NCBI GenBank assembly: GCA_030604405.1
Contig: JAUVVY010000003.1
Location: 62,001 to 126,000 of the forward strand
Length of the DNA: 64,000 nt
Source of the DNA: a bacterium
GTDB lineage: Bacteria; Armatimonadota; Zipacnadia; Zipacnadales; UBA11051
Direction: 5' to 3'
In this document: positions 25,563-34,362 of the stretch, piece after piece
Position numbering within the stretch: the first letter of the stretch is position 1
Layout of the letters: every line of letters starts with the position of its first letter
Position numbers and translations under genes: made by a program
Notes under the pieces: model-generated
Told to the model about the DNA's origin: nothing
The model's input: the letters and a program-made list of their open reading frames with translations, nothing else
Databases searched by the model: none

Positions 25563-26936
25563 ATGTGCCGGACAAGCCTGAAGATGTCCTCCGTCATAGG
25601 TTTTGCCTTGTTGCTGGGCGCCTTCCAGGCCCAAGCGCGGCTAATTAGCCCTTATCATCCGCGGCGCATAGCTGACGAAGCGGAGGTCATCGTCGTCGGT
25701 GAGGTTATAGAACTCACCTGTGCTGGCGCAGTGCCCGCCGAGCAGACCAAGTGGCGTACGCCTCTGGCGGACATGCGCGCGCGGGTCAGGGTTTTGCGGT
25801 GCTACCCGGGCGCAGAAGAGACGAAACTGGCCGCAGGAGATACTATCAGTGTCCCCTATCTGGCGCTCCAGCCGCAAACCAGCCCCATGCTCAACGGGCC
25901 CTCGTTCCCCAGCCTTTCCGTTGGCGACGTCTTCGCTTTTCCCTTGTGCCGAGCGAACGGCGAAGCAAACGTGCGCTGGGAACTGTTGGACGAGGAGGAC
26001 CACGGACTTCTCGTGCCTTGCGTCAAGCCGGTGATAGAGGCGCCGCGGGGTACGGGTGTGGCTTTTCTGCTGGCGGAACTGGCCGGGACTTTCGCCAGAG
26101 GACAATACCAGGACCTCATCAAAGCAGGGCGCTACGTAGGCTGGCCCCCGTATGCTGACCCCCATCTCGCTCGCGCTGTGTACAACCGCGTGGCCCAACA
26201 GGTGGCCGACGACGAGGCCCGCTGGGTGAATATCTTCGTAGCCACCTACTGCGCAATGGGCTCGCCACGACCGAGTATCGGCGAACTCCTGCAAGGGTAC
26301 ACCGGTTCCAACCCCCAAGCGATACTATCAACGATGGCACTCGCCCACATTCCTGACGAGGGCCGCGATGACCGCATACTGGCGACCGCTATCGAGCACG
26401 CTGATGTTCACCGGTGGGGAACCGGCGTGATGCTGTCGCAAAACTATCCCCGGCTTGCCGCGGCTCTGCCCCTGACGAGAGAAACACCGGAGGCTGTCAA
26501 AGGACTTCGATTGAAGCTGTCGACACACAGAACGAGGTATCCCGTAGGATCTGAGTGCAGACTCGAGATTGAACTCAAGAATGTGTCTGACCGTTATTTT
26601 CGGATTTGGGTGCCGCACCACAGATTCGACATCAAACTGGATGAGATCGATCGAGATGGTAGGTCGGTAAGCCACAACGTGCCGCATCGCGTAGGCGTGC
26701 ACGATTCGGCTGTATGGGTCGATGATATTGTGAATCTCACTTCGGGGATGTCGCTTTCTCTGCCTCGCCATTTCGGCAGGAATATTCCCGGGACTGTGAG
26801 CTATACTGTGACGTATAGCAATAAGAAAGCATCCTTGAGGCCCGAATGGTATTCCGCCAAGATTGGCGACATTTGGACCGGAACCGTTACCTCAAACACT
26901 GTCACCGTCGAGTTCTACGATGACAATCAACAGTGA
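25563..26936 (+). CDS. Exported protein of unknown function
   Basis: The 457-residue product has a signal peptide (about residues 8-26, MSSVIGFALLLGAFQAQA). A beta-rich segment follows (EAEVIVVGEVIELTC, ARVRVLRCYPG, GDVFAFPLC), reminiscent of small OB or Ig-like folds found after signal peptides. The centre is helical (about 170-300). The C-terminal domain starts LRLKLSTHRTRYPVGSECRLEIELKNVSD and looks Ig-like, of the kind seen in BsuPI/DUF4139-type accessory domains. I recognise no enzyme motif. AGGGGG lies 10 bases before the ATG. It stands alone, between repeats upstream and a convergent TPR gene downstream. Confidence 0.7.
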   Translation: MCRTSLKMSSVIGFALLLGAFQAQARLISPYHPRRIADEAEVIVVGEVIELTCAGAVPAEQTKWRTPLADMRARVRVLRCYPGAEETKLAAGDTISVPYLALQPQTSPMLNGPSFPSLSVGDVFAFPLCRANGEANVRWELLDEEDHGLLVPCVKPVIEAPRGTGVAFLLAELAGTFARGQYQDLIKAGRYVGWPPYADPHLARAVYNRVAQQVADDEARWVNIFVATYCAMGSPRPSIGELLQGYTGSNPQAILSTMALAHIPDEGRDDRILATAIEHADVHRWGTGVMLSQNYPRLAAALPLTRETPEAVKGLRLKLSTHRTRYPVGSECRLEIELKNVSDRYFRIWVPHHRFDIKLDEIDRDGRSVSHNVPHRVGVHDSAVWVDDIVNLTSGMSLSLPRHFGRNIPGTVSYTVTYSNKKASLRPEWYSAKIGDIWTGTVTSNTVTVEFYDDNQQ

Positions 26937-27088
26937 TTTCGTGGGAGGGCATTCGCGGGCTGGAAGCTTAGGCCGCGCTACGCGTCTTGAGAGGATCGAG
27001 TGTGTCGCGAGCATGCTAAAGAGTGCTTTCCGTGCAAGAGCACACACCTCGCCCTACCAGAAATGAGCACCTGTAATATTACGCGGAC

Positions 27089-29557
27089 TCACACCGCCAG
27101 CCGCTGGAGGCGCTGATTCAACCTCAATAGCTTCTGACGGGCTCGCAAGGCTACTTGCAGATCAGGGTGCGTCGCTTCTAACTGCCACTGTCCGCGGTCC
27201 ATTACCGGCTCCACGACGTAAACCAGCCCGCCCATGACCGGAGGCAGCTTTTGCATGTACTGCGCGATCCTGACTGGCCGCAGTGCCGCGCCGACATCAT
27301 GGAATGTCGCCCTGGCGCTCTGGTCGGTTTGCATGACCTGCATCATGCGGGCGTACTGGCGCTCGGCCCATGCGTCACCCGCCACGCGCATCAACTGCCA
27401 GTGACTCAAGGCGGCATCCATATCGTCAGCCCTGTTGCGCAGCATGTGGGCCAGACCGATGTTGCTGTGGAGCACAGGGCTCTGAGGGTCAATGTGCAGT
27501 GCCTGTGTGAAGTAGTGAATAGCAGTGGAGAGCATTCGCTGCGCATTTTGCATCGTTGTCTTAGTTGCAGCCGATTCGCCCGCAGAACGCCCCGCCTGCG
27601 CCTGGTTATATAGATCCTGTCCCTGGGCGGCGTAAACCAACGCCAGGCTGTTGTTGGCATCCACGCTTGTCTCCAGTTGTACCAGCCGGCGCAGAGCCTT
27701 CATGGCATCGTCTATCTGTCCCAGCTTGTAGCAAACCATCCCCAGGTTGTTGAAAACATCGGGATCCGCGGAGGTGTGGGCAGCCGCCTTCTCCAGGTGA
27801 GTCCGAGCGCGCCTCAATAGGCGCCGGGCTTCGGGAATCAGCTCATCCCGACCCAGGCCGCGCTCTTCCTGGACCCTCATGCCGGCGGCGGCGAAGGCAG
27901 TCCCTGTGCATAGATGAGTGCCAAAGTCTTCGGGCAACAGCCGCGCCGCCTCCTCGAAATGCTGAGCGGCGATGTCGGGCTCGCCGGCCAGGTAGTAAGC
28001 GAGGCCGAGGTTGAAGCGCGCTTCGGCTACAATGCCCTCTTTGTGAGCCAGGTTTTGCTCAAATGCCTGTGTACTGGCCCTCAGCGCGCTGTGGAACATG
28101 TCCTGTTCTGTGGGGTTCATATCCCGCTTGTGACGCTCCAGAGCGACCATCAACTGCGTCACACCGAGGTCAAACAGCAGGTGGACGTCATCCTGGCGAT
28201 CGTCTTCCAGGGCTTTGAGGATGGCAAGTGCCTCCTCCAATCGGCCGACAGCCACCGCGGCACGGGCGGCATTGACGGTGCCGACCATGCTCTGGGACGC
28301 GACCTGCAAAACGCGCTGGAAATACTCGTCGGCCTGCTCGTAGTTGCCCAGCCGCCACTCAATGGCCCCCAGACTGGTCAGTGCGTCCGCATTATCGGGC
28401 CTGTCGCCGACGGCCATTTCCGCGTATTCCTTGGCCCGTGCGTACTCCCCCGTCGCCTCCCAGGCCACGGCCGCGTTGTGCCACCCCACGGCCACCAGAG
28501 GGTCTTCAGCGGGCACGTCATGAAACAACTCGATCGCCTCTTCCTCGTCCCCCTGGTGGATCTGCACGCATCCCTCGTTGATTGCCGCACCTGCGTGGCG
28601 TGCGTCTAGTCGCCTGGCCCGTTTCAGGACCTTTTCAGCCACACCGTAATTGCCCTGGACAGCCAGCAAACCCCCGAGGTTGCTGAGGATGTCGGGGGCG
28701 ACGGGCGCCAACTGGGCAGCGGCGGCCAGACCGATGACCGCGCTCTGCGGATCATTCTCGTCAAATGCCAGCACTCCCAGGTTCGCCTGCGCATAGGGGT
28801 ACAGTGGCTGTTCGGCCAGCGCCAGGTGCAGGTAGTCCCTTGCCTCTGCCGCGTTGCCAAGCTGCATCTGCCGCACGGCCATGTTGTTGAGGGCCCGCGC
28901 GCCGGCACTTTGCAGCACCTCTTGTAGCGAGGCCGGCAACTCGGCATCAGTTGGCATGTCCGCCAGCAGTGTGGCAAGGTTGGCCAACGTCACGGGCTCA
29001 TCAGGCTGCTGGGCCAGGGCATCCGCCAGCGCCTCAGCCGCCTGGTGCCACTGGCCCCGCTCCGCCTCGGCGGCGGCCAGGGCGTTGAGCAGTTGCCCAT
29101 TCGAGTCCCCCTCAGAGCGTGCCTGTGTCAGGCAGTTGACTGCCTCTTCGGTGGCACCGCGCAGATAGTGAGCGACGCCCAGGTCGGTAAGTTCCTGCGG
29201 CTCAGAGCTATTCAACAGCAGCCGCCGGGCCCGCTCCGCGCGCTGGTTGAGCAACGCACGCCAGTGATTCGCTACAGTGCTATACCACTCCCTGAGCAGG
29301 AAGTGGAACGCGAACCGTGGAATGGCAATTGCCAGGTATCCCAGGGCTGCACCACCCAGGCCGCCGATGCCAAGAATAAGCCACGCCATCTCTGTGGAAA
29401 CGCCCCTGGCATATAAGACGCCGAGGCCCGCGCCGATCAACACGCCTACTGCCGTCATCAGTAGCCTGCTCCGACTGCGCGGCAACACTGCTCGCATCGT
29501 CCCGCCCGACACAGCTTTTGCAGACCCCTGGGGGGCCGTGTCAGCGTTTGTGCTCAT
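27089..29557 (-). CDS. Large tetratricopeptide-repeat membrane protein
   Basis: The 822-residue protein has two N-terminal transmembrane helices (about residues 33-50 and 57-78, LLMTAVGVLIGAGLGVLYA and LILGIGGLGGAALGYLAIAI). More than fifteen TPR-like helical repeats follow; typical examples are LGAIEWRLGNYEQADEYFQR, AALGYLA-free NNLGMVCYKLGQIDDAMKA, and LHSNIGLAHMLRNRADDMDAA. TPR arrays bind partner proteins, and here the array would face the cytoplasm or periplasm depending on topology, which I cannot tell. GAGGG precedes the ATG at 29557. It has no operon partner: its downstream neighbour is convergent and an 840-base gap lies upstream. Confidence 0.85.
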   Translation of the reverse strand: MSTNADTAPQGSAKAVSGGTMRAVLPRSRSRLLMTAVGVLIGAGLGVLYARGVSTEMAWLILGIGGLGGAALGYLAIAIPRFAFHFLLREWYSTVANHWRALLNQRAERARRLLLNSSEPQELTDLGVAHYLRGATEEAVNCLTQARSEGDSNGQLLNALAAAEAERGQWHQAAEALADALAQQPDEPVTLANLATLLADMPTDAELPASLQEVLQSAGARALNNMAVRQMQLGNAAEARDYLHLALAEQPLYPYAQANLGVLAFDENDPQSAVIGLAAAAQLAPVAPDILSNLGGLLAVQGNYGVAEKVLKRARRLDARHAGAAINEGCVQIHQGDEEEAIELFHDVPAEDPLVAVGWHNAAVAWEATGEYARAKEYAEMAVGDRPDNADALTSLGAIEWRLGNYEQADEYFQRVLQVASQSMVGTVNAARAAVAVGRLEEALAILKALEDDRQDDVHLLFDLGVTQLMVALERHKRDMNPTEQDMFHSALRASTQAFEQNLAHKEGIVAEARFNLGLAYYLAGEPDIAAQHFEEAARLLPEDFGTHLCTGTAFAAAGMRVQEERGLGRDELIPEARRLLRRARTHLEKAAAHTSADPDVFNNLGMVCYKLGQIDDAMKALRRLVQLETSVDANNSLALVYAAQGQDLYNQAQAGRSAGESAATKTTMQNAQRMLSTAIHYFTQALHIDPQSPVLHSNIGLAHMLRNRADDMDAALSHWQLMRVAGDAWAERQYARMMQVMQTDQSARATFHDVGAALRPVRIAQYMQKLPPVMGGLVYVVEPVMDRGQWQLEATHPDLQVALRARQKLLRLNQRLQRLAV

Positions 29558-30112
29558 CCACCCTCACCCTCTTCATCTCGGGGAAAACCTTGGCCGCCTC
29601 AACACCAATACGGCTCAATTCATGTACGACTCCTGATTCATTCTACCCACTTCCACGGTCAGCTACTCTCTTTCATGCATCTGTTGCGCGAAGCTTAAGT
29701 TCACCAACACTGACGATCTGGCGAAATGGCCCTCTACCAGCGAGATCCCAGCCCGCAGACAAGCCGTCTAGTAGCTTTCTGGTTTGCCGGCAAAGTAGAG
29801 AATCACATTATGCAAAAGCCCTGTAGTATCAGGACGCGCTGGCTTCGCCGACATCTGCTCTGCCCTGTTCGCGATTCTGATAGCGAGTCTCACGCCAATC
29901 AGCACGCCGCTTGCCGAACGCCTGATGCGTACTGCAGTCGGTCGCAGTGGCAGGCGATGAGGCTGGTTCGTATCCTCCTGAGCGCGCGTTGCACGGCCGC
30001 AAATCATACTGTGGCAACAGGTCTTTGGGCCTCACAGCGGGGTCACTGTAAGGTCTCGCGCGGACATGTTTGGGCGGCTGTTGGAGGGGATTTGGGGCGC
30101 TCAGAGGCCAGC
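29558..30112. other. Non-coding stretch upstream of the mla block
   Basis: I see no credible gene on either strand. The open frames here lack normal composition and ribosome sites. No tRNA cloverleaf or repeat was recognised. It holds the upstream region of the TPR gene and ends at the consensus promoter at 30113. Confidence 0.55.
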
Positions 30113-30141
30113 TTGACACCCCCTTTTTCGTACTATATAAT
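30113..30141 (+). promoter_or_regulatory. Consensus sigma-70 promoter of the mla-pur block
   Basis: A perfect TTGACA (30113-30118) and a perfect TATAAT (30136-30141) are exactly 17 bases apart, the strongest promoter sequence in the window. Transcription should begin near 30148, leaving a leader of about 250 bases before mlaE. Confidence 0.92.
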
Positions 30142-30147
30142 GACCGT

Positions 30148-30401
30148 GGACTCGGGCTGCAAGACCTGCGCGGAGGGTCTTGGTGACCCGGCGGGTCGTC
30201 TGTTTGCGGGTAAGTCGTAGCTTTCAATCTCCAGGTCTTCGAAGACGCCGCAACTGTTGCAGCAACCCACCTGGCTTATCCCTGTGCCTCTAAGGCGTTC
30301 ACTTGCCTATTAGGCGATCAGCCGCGTGCCAAGCAAGCGGCCACGTATGAGTGTTGAGTGCCGCGTAGGAGCGGAGGACCTATGCTACGCGGCGGGCGGC
30401 T
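30148..30401 (+). ncRNA. Long structured 5' leader (candidate cis-regulatory RNA)
   Basis: The leader contains a 7-bp hairpin CAAGACC/GGTCTTG (about 30160-30182), then GACCC-GGC-GGGTC, the palindromes GTCTTCGAAGAC and GCAACTGTTGC, and two small matching hairpins, GCCTCTAAGGC and GCCTATTAGGC. A GTG at 30147 opens a 24-codon frame with a CKTC motif that ends at 30220. It matches no riboswitch class or 6S RNA that I can recognise. A separate small RNA is an alternative. Confidence 0.4.
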
Positions 30402-31241
30402 ATGCGGAAATTGGCGCTGCAACGATTATTGTGGTGGCAGACTACCCTAGCCGGTGGGGAGCAAGATAATTTGTTTGCTTGGGTCGGACGCGGTCTAATT
30501 GATTTGTTGCGGTTCCTCGGGGCCACCTTCGTTCTCAACAACCGCGTGCTAGCGGGGATCGCGAGGGGCCGCGTCGAGTATGGAACAACCCTCACTCAGA
30601 TGGCCCATGTCGGGGTGAACTCCCTGCCCATCGTAGCGGTTACCATGCTTTTCTCGGGCATGGTTTTCGCCTACCATACGGCCACGCGGGCCAGCAAGCT
30701 GGGAGTGGCCAGCCTGCTCGGATGGCTGGTTGCGGAGACCATCTGCCGCGAGCTGGGGCCGGTGCTTAGCTCGATCGTAATATCGGCGCGGGCCGGCTCG
30801 GCGATGACGGCAGAGCTGGGCACGATGAAGGTGACCGAGCAGATAGACGCCCTGCGCGCCACGGCTGTCAACCCAATTGACTACCTGGTCGTGCCCCGCT
30901 ATCTGGCATGCCTATTCATGGTCCCGATATTGGCCTTGATCGGAGACACCGTCGGGGTGATGGGCGGCTACCTGCTGGCGGTGCTGATGCCTGAAATCAA
31001 CCAGCAGGCTTATCTGGCCAACATCCCCGGCCGCCTGGAGCTATGGACCGTTGTCGCTGGCATCATAAAGGCAGTGGGATTTGCCGTAATCATCGCTATA
31101 GTAAGCTGCTACGAAGGCCTGAGCTGTAGGATGGCCTCGGTGGAGGTCGGGAAGGCGACGACCCGGTCGGTCGTATATTGTATAATGCTGATATATGCAG
31201 CTAATCTGATCCTGACAACGATACTGTTTGCACCACGATGA
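30402..31241 (+). CDS. mlaE: MlaE-family ABC transporter permease
   Basis: MlaE-type permeases form the inner-membrane channel of MCE systems that move phospholipids between the two membranes. The 279-residue product shows the family core: FSGMVFAYHTATRASKLG, RELGPVLSSIVISARAGSAMTAELGTMKVTEQIDAL, and several hydrophobic helices up to the C-terminus. The start is uncertain. The ATG at 30402 has a poor ribosome site. A strong GGAGG sits before another ATG at 30382 that is out of frame and opens a 22-codon frame ending at about 30448. A TTG at about 30471, with GGGGAG upstream, is a further alternative. It overlaps mlaF by four bases. Confidence 0.92.
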   Translation: MRKLALQRLLWWQTTLAGGEQDNLFAWVGRGLIDLLRFLGATFVLNNRVLAGIARGRVEYGTTLTQMAHVGVNSLPIVAVTMLFSGMVFAYHTATRASKLGVASLLGWLVAETICRELGPVLSSIVISARAGSAMTAELGTMKVTEQIDALRATAVNPIDYLVVPRYLACLFMVPILALIGDTVGVMGGYLLAVLMPEINQQAYLANIPGRLELWTVVAGIIKAVGFAVIIAIVSCYEGLSCRMASVEVGKATTRSVVYCIMLIYAANLILTTILFAPR

Positions 31242-32050
31242 CAGAAGCGATCGCTGTTCAGAACGAGGAAGTAATCGTCCGCGTGGAAGACCTCTGCTAC
31301 GAGGTTGGCGGCAGTGTGATTCTTACCAACATTAGCTTCGAGGTGTACACCGGCGAGGTCTTCGGCATCATGGGGATGTCCGGCTCCGGTAAGAGTACTC
31401 TGTTGCGTTGCCTGATGGGATTAGTAGAGGCCGCCTCAGGCATTATTGAGATTGACGGGGAGAACATAGCCGGCAAGACCGAGGACGAACTCAACAGCGT
31501 GAGGGCGAAGATGGGGATGTGCTTTCAACAGGCGGCGCTATTTGACTCCATGACGGTGGCCGACAACATCGGCTTTGGGCTGAAGCGTCGCACAAAGCTG
31601 ACACGCCAGGAGATCGCGGAGCGAGTGGAGGAACATCTTGAGATCGTTGGCCTCAGCGGCTTCGGCCGTTACATGCCATCGGCCCTTTCCGGGGGCATGA
31701 AAAAGCGTGTCGGGGTAGCGCGAGCCTTGATCATGCACCCGAAGATCATCCTCTACGATGAGCCGACCAGTGGGCTCGACCCTATCATTGCGGGCCAAAT
31801 CAACGGCCTGATTCTGCACCTGCGCGATCAGTTCGAAACCACGTCCATAGTAGTGACCCACGAGGTGGACCGGCTGTTTGCCATTGCCGACCGCGTACTG
31901 ATGCTTGATCAACACACTGTTGCGGCCTGCGACACGCCGTCCAACCTCCTGCGCTCGGATAATGCGAAGCTCAGGCAGTTCATTGCGGGCGACATGCAGG
32001 GCCCGATGGATGCGGGCACCCTGACGCCTGAGACCGCGGCTACCGAATGA
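31238..32050 (+). CDS. mlaF: MlaF-family ABC transporter ATP-binding protein
   Basis: This ATPase powers the MlaE permease. In the 270 residues the Walker A GMSGSGKST is at about 46-54. The Q-loop is in GMCFQQAALFD, the ABC signature is LSGGMKKR, Walker B is IILYDEPTSGLD, and the switch His is in VVTHEVD. The LSGGMKKR signature and the FD after the Q-loop are typical of Mla/Mce ATPases. The ATG overlaps the mlaE stop (ATGA), a sign of translational coupling. A short acidic tail follows residue 245. Confidence 0.95.
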   Translation: MTEAIAVQNEEVIVRVEDLCYEVGGSVILTNISFEVYTGEVFGIMGMSGSGKSTLLRCLMGLVEAASGIIEIDGENIAGKTEDELNSVRAKMGMCFQQAALFDSMTVADNIGFGLKRRTKLTRQEIAERVEEHLEIVGLSGFGRYMPSALSGGMKKRVGVARALIMHPKIILYDEPTSGLDPIIAGQINGLILHLRDQFETTSIVVTHEVDRLFAIADRVLMLDQHTVAACDTPSNLLRSDNAKLRQFIAGDMQGPMDAGTLTPETAATE

Positions 32051-32062
32051 GGTGAAGGGCAA

Positions 32063-33661
32063 TTGCAAAATGAAGCCAAGGTCGGCGCCTTCTTCCTTGC
32101 CGCAATAGTCCTGGGCACCGTGGTGTTCTTTTTCCTGGGCGACTACGCGGGCCGCTGGGCGAGCGTCACAGTCACAGCACATTTCAAAGACATGGCCGGG
32201 TTACAATCGGGTGCCGACGTGCGGCTAAGCGGCGTGCGTGTCGGGCGTGTCTTGAATGTCTTCCTCGAGGAGGACGCCCGCTTTCCAGGCAGGCCGGCGC
32301 AGGCAATCATGGCCATTGACCGTGATGTGATGTTGTTTAAGGACGACAAGTTTTTCGTGGACCAGGGCGCGCTGCTCGGCGACAAGTACATATCAATTGT
32401 CAGAACCGAGAAGACGCAAAAGAAGCGGCTGGCCGACGGGGAACACCTGCCCGGTGCCGGGCTGGCGGGCCTCAGCGGCCTGGCGCAGGAGGCCCAGGAC
32501 CTGGTAGCGAGCGCCAAGAAAACGCTCTATAACATCGAGGAAACCTTCGCCGGACCCGAGCGCAAGCAACAAGTTGACCAGATCATCACTAGCGTGATTT
32601 CGCTTACCGCGCGTGCTGACCTGGTCTCTGTTGAGACTCTCAAATTCGCACAGAATCTGGCCCAGATGTCCGTACAGACGCGTCCCGAGCTAACTGAGAT
32701 GTCACGCAACCTTGCCGCCGCCTCCCGATCCCTGCATACCACCGCGCAAATGGTACAGCAGGCAATAGCGACCTCACCGGTGCCCGCCAACGCTGCCAGG
32801 GCTTCTGATAGCCTCGCCCAGGCCACCGAAGACGTCAGGGCAATGACGGAGAACCTGGCCAAGACCTTGGCCGACCCGGCCACCAGCGCACGATTTGAGG
32901 ACGCTATCATCAGCCTGAGTGCTGCCAGCGAGAACCTCGCGAGTCTCACCGACAAGGCCAATCGGCTGATCAGCGACGAGCAAGGCATCGGCGAGGACCT
33001 CAAGGAAACGATGGCCCATTTGCGGCAGGCCACCGGCGATCTCGCCGACACCAGCGCACACATGAAGGAGCTCCTGACCGATCCGCAAATGACAGAGGAC
33101 TTCAAGGTCTCAGTCGCGAAAACCAGGGAGACACTTGAAGAGGCCGCGAGCATCGGCGAAAAGGCCTCCAGCTCGCTGGACCGCGTTGACGGGACGATGG
33201 ACCGGATCAGCGACGCACTTGCATCGGTGCGCCCCAGCCACATGGAGACACATGTAGCCGTCGAGGGTGCGACGGACCGGGGCACCCGTGCGGACTTCAA
33301 CGCAGACCTGTACTACCGCCTCCGCACCGGCGACTTCTGGCGCATCGGAGTGTATGACGTTGGTCGTGGCGAGCGCCTCAACCTGCAAAGGTCCATACCG
33401 CTTTCCGACTCCGCCAGTCTGCGGATGGGGATTTTCGCAGGCAAGCCGGGGCTTAGTTACGACAGATTGCTTAGCGACAGGCTGCGATTGCAGGCGGATC
33501 TGTGGAATCCCGACGCAGAGCGCTTCGATCTGCGGCTGCACTACCGCCTGCGGCCTGGACTCGACCTGACCCTCGGCGGATACGAAATCTTTTCTGGCAC
33601 CGAGCCTCTCATCGGCCTCCGCTACTATCTCAGCGAGTCGGAGGCGCTACCGCACGAATAA
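32063..33661 (+). CDS. mlaD: MlaD/MCE-domain protein with long helical and beta-rich C-terminal regions
   Basis: MCE proteins carry lipids across the periplasm. The 532-residue protein has one N-terminal membrane helix (FFLAAIVLGTVVFFFLG), then an MCE domain (about 33-110, SVTVTAHFKDMAGLQSGADV to LLGDKYISIV). About 270 residues of predicted coiled coil with repeated LAxxTxxL-type helices follow. The C-terminal 125 residues are rich in alternating beta strands (DLYYRLRTGDFWRIGVYDVG, LRMGIFAGKPGLSYDRL, LRLHYRLRPGLDLTLGGYEI). That end resembles a small beta barrel and might contact the outer membrane. Start is TTG at 32063 with GAAGGG upstream. It completes the mlaEFD set; mlaA, B and C are not here. 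Confidence 0.9.
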   Translation: MQNEAKVGAFFLAAIVLGTVVFFFLGDYAGRWASVTVTAHFKDMAGLQSGADVRLSGVRVGRVLNVFLEEDARFPGRPAQAIMAIDRDVMLFKDDKFFVDQGALLGDKYISIVRTEKTQKKRLADGEHLPGAGLAGLSGLAQEAQDLVASAKKTLYNIEETFAGPERKQQVDQIITSVISLTARADLVSVETLKFAQNLAQMSVQTRPELTEMSRNLAAASRSLHTTAQMVQQAIATSPVPANAARASDSLAQATEDVRAMTENLAKTLADPATSARFEDAIISLSAASENLASLTDKANRLISDEQGIGEDLKETMAHLRQATGDLADTSAHMKELLTDPQMTEDFKVSVAKTRETLEEAASIGEKASSSLDRVDGTMDRISDALASVRPSHMETHVAVEGATDRGTRADFNADLYYRLRTGDFWRIGVYDVGRGERLNLQRSIPLSDSASLRMGIFAGKPGLSYDRLLSDRLRLQADLWNPDAERFDLRLHYRLRPGLDLTLGGYEIFSGTEPLIGLRYYLSESEALPHE

Positions 33662-33709
33662 CAGCCGCTTGTTTTGTCGCATTTCTCAATACCTCAGGAG
33701 GAGACTTTG

Positions 33710-34300
33710 ATGCGAATTATATTTCTGCAGGACGTGGAGCGAGTAGGCCACGAGGGCGATGTTGTGGAGGTGGCCGACGGTTATGCGCGCAATTATCTGA
33801 TCCCGCGTGGCCTGGCCGTGAAGGCGTCCAGAGGCGCGCTAAGGGAGCTGGAGCAGCGCCGTGGCGCTATCGAGCACCGCGATGATGAGAAGCGGGTGAA
33901 TGCCGCCAATCTGGCCCGCGATCTCGGCGACAATACGATCATCGTCAAGGCCACTGTCGGCGAGGGCGAGCGACTCCATGGCCAGGTTACCGCCCAACAA
34001 ATCGCCGATGCTGCTTTCGAGCAACTCGGCCTCGAGATTGACCGCCGCGACATCGAAATCCCCGAGCCGATCAGGCACCTCGGCAACTACCTCATCAGTG
34101 CGCGGCTGTATAAGGACGTACGCGCAGAGCTGCCCGTATCGGTCGTCGCGGACGGCGAGGCCAAGCCCGAAGAAGACGCCGCCGAAGAAACCGAACCCGG
34201 GGCTGAAACGGAAGCTGAGGCAGAAGTTGAAATCACAGACGAGGCTGGGGAAGCTGGCGATCGAGCCGAAGACGAAGCGGCCGATGAAGAAGCGCAATAG
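33710..34300 (+). CDS. rplI: 50S ribosomal protein bL9 with acidic C-terminal extension
   Basis: bL9 binds 23S rRNA at the base of the L1 stalk. The N-terminal domain is canonical: MRIIFLQDVERVGHEGDVVEVADGYARNYLIPRGLA. The linker helix and the C-terminal domain (LHGQVTAQQIADA, IRHLGNYLISARLYKDVRAELPVSVV) follow to about residue 147. The protein then continues for about 48 residues of mostly Glu, Ala, Asp and Thr, absent from most bL9. CAGGAGGAG precedes the ATG at 33710, a strong site. It lies in the mla-rplI-dnaB run, away from rpsR. Confidence 0.96.
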   Translation: MRIIFLQDVERVGHEGDVVEVADGYARNYLIPRGLAVKASRGALRELEQRRGAIEHRDDEKRVNAANLARDLGDNTIIVKATVGEGERLHGQVTAQQIADAAFEQLGLEIDRRDIEIPEPIRHLGNYLISARLYKDVRAELPVSVVADGEAKPEEDAAEETEPGAETEAEAEVEITDEAGEAGDRAEDEAADEEAQ

Positions 34301-34362
34301 TGTGGCAGCAAGCCCGGCGACGATGCCCGAGCGTCGTCGCGCGACAAGGAGGGGCATTGGTA

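Noticed and set aside
29726-30220. 164-codon plus-strand frame ahead of mlaE
   Set aside because: Its composition is not protein-like, it runs across the consensus promoter and it has no ribosome-binding site.
30148-30401. 6S RNA or a known riboswitch
   Set aside because: No long closing stem between the ends as in 6S RNA, and none of the riboswitch consensus segments I know could be found; only generic hairpins are visible.
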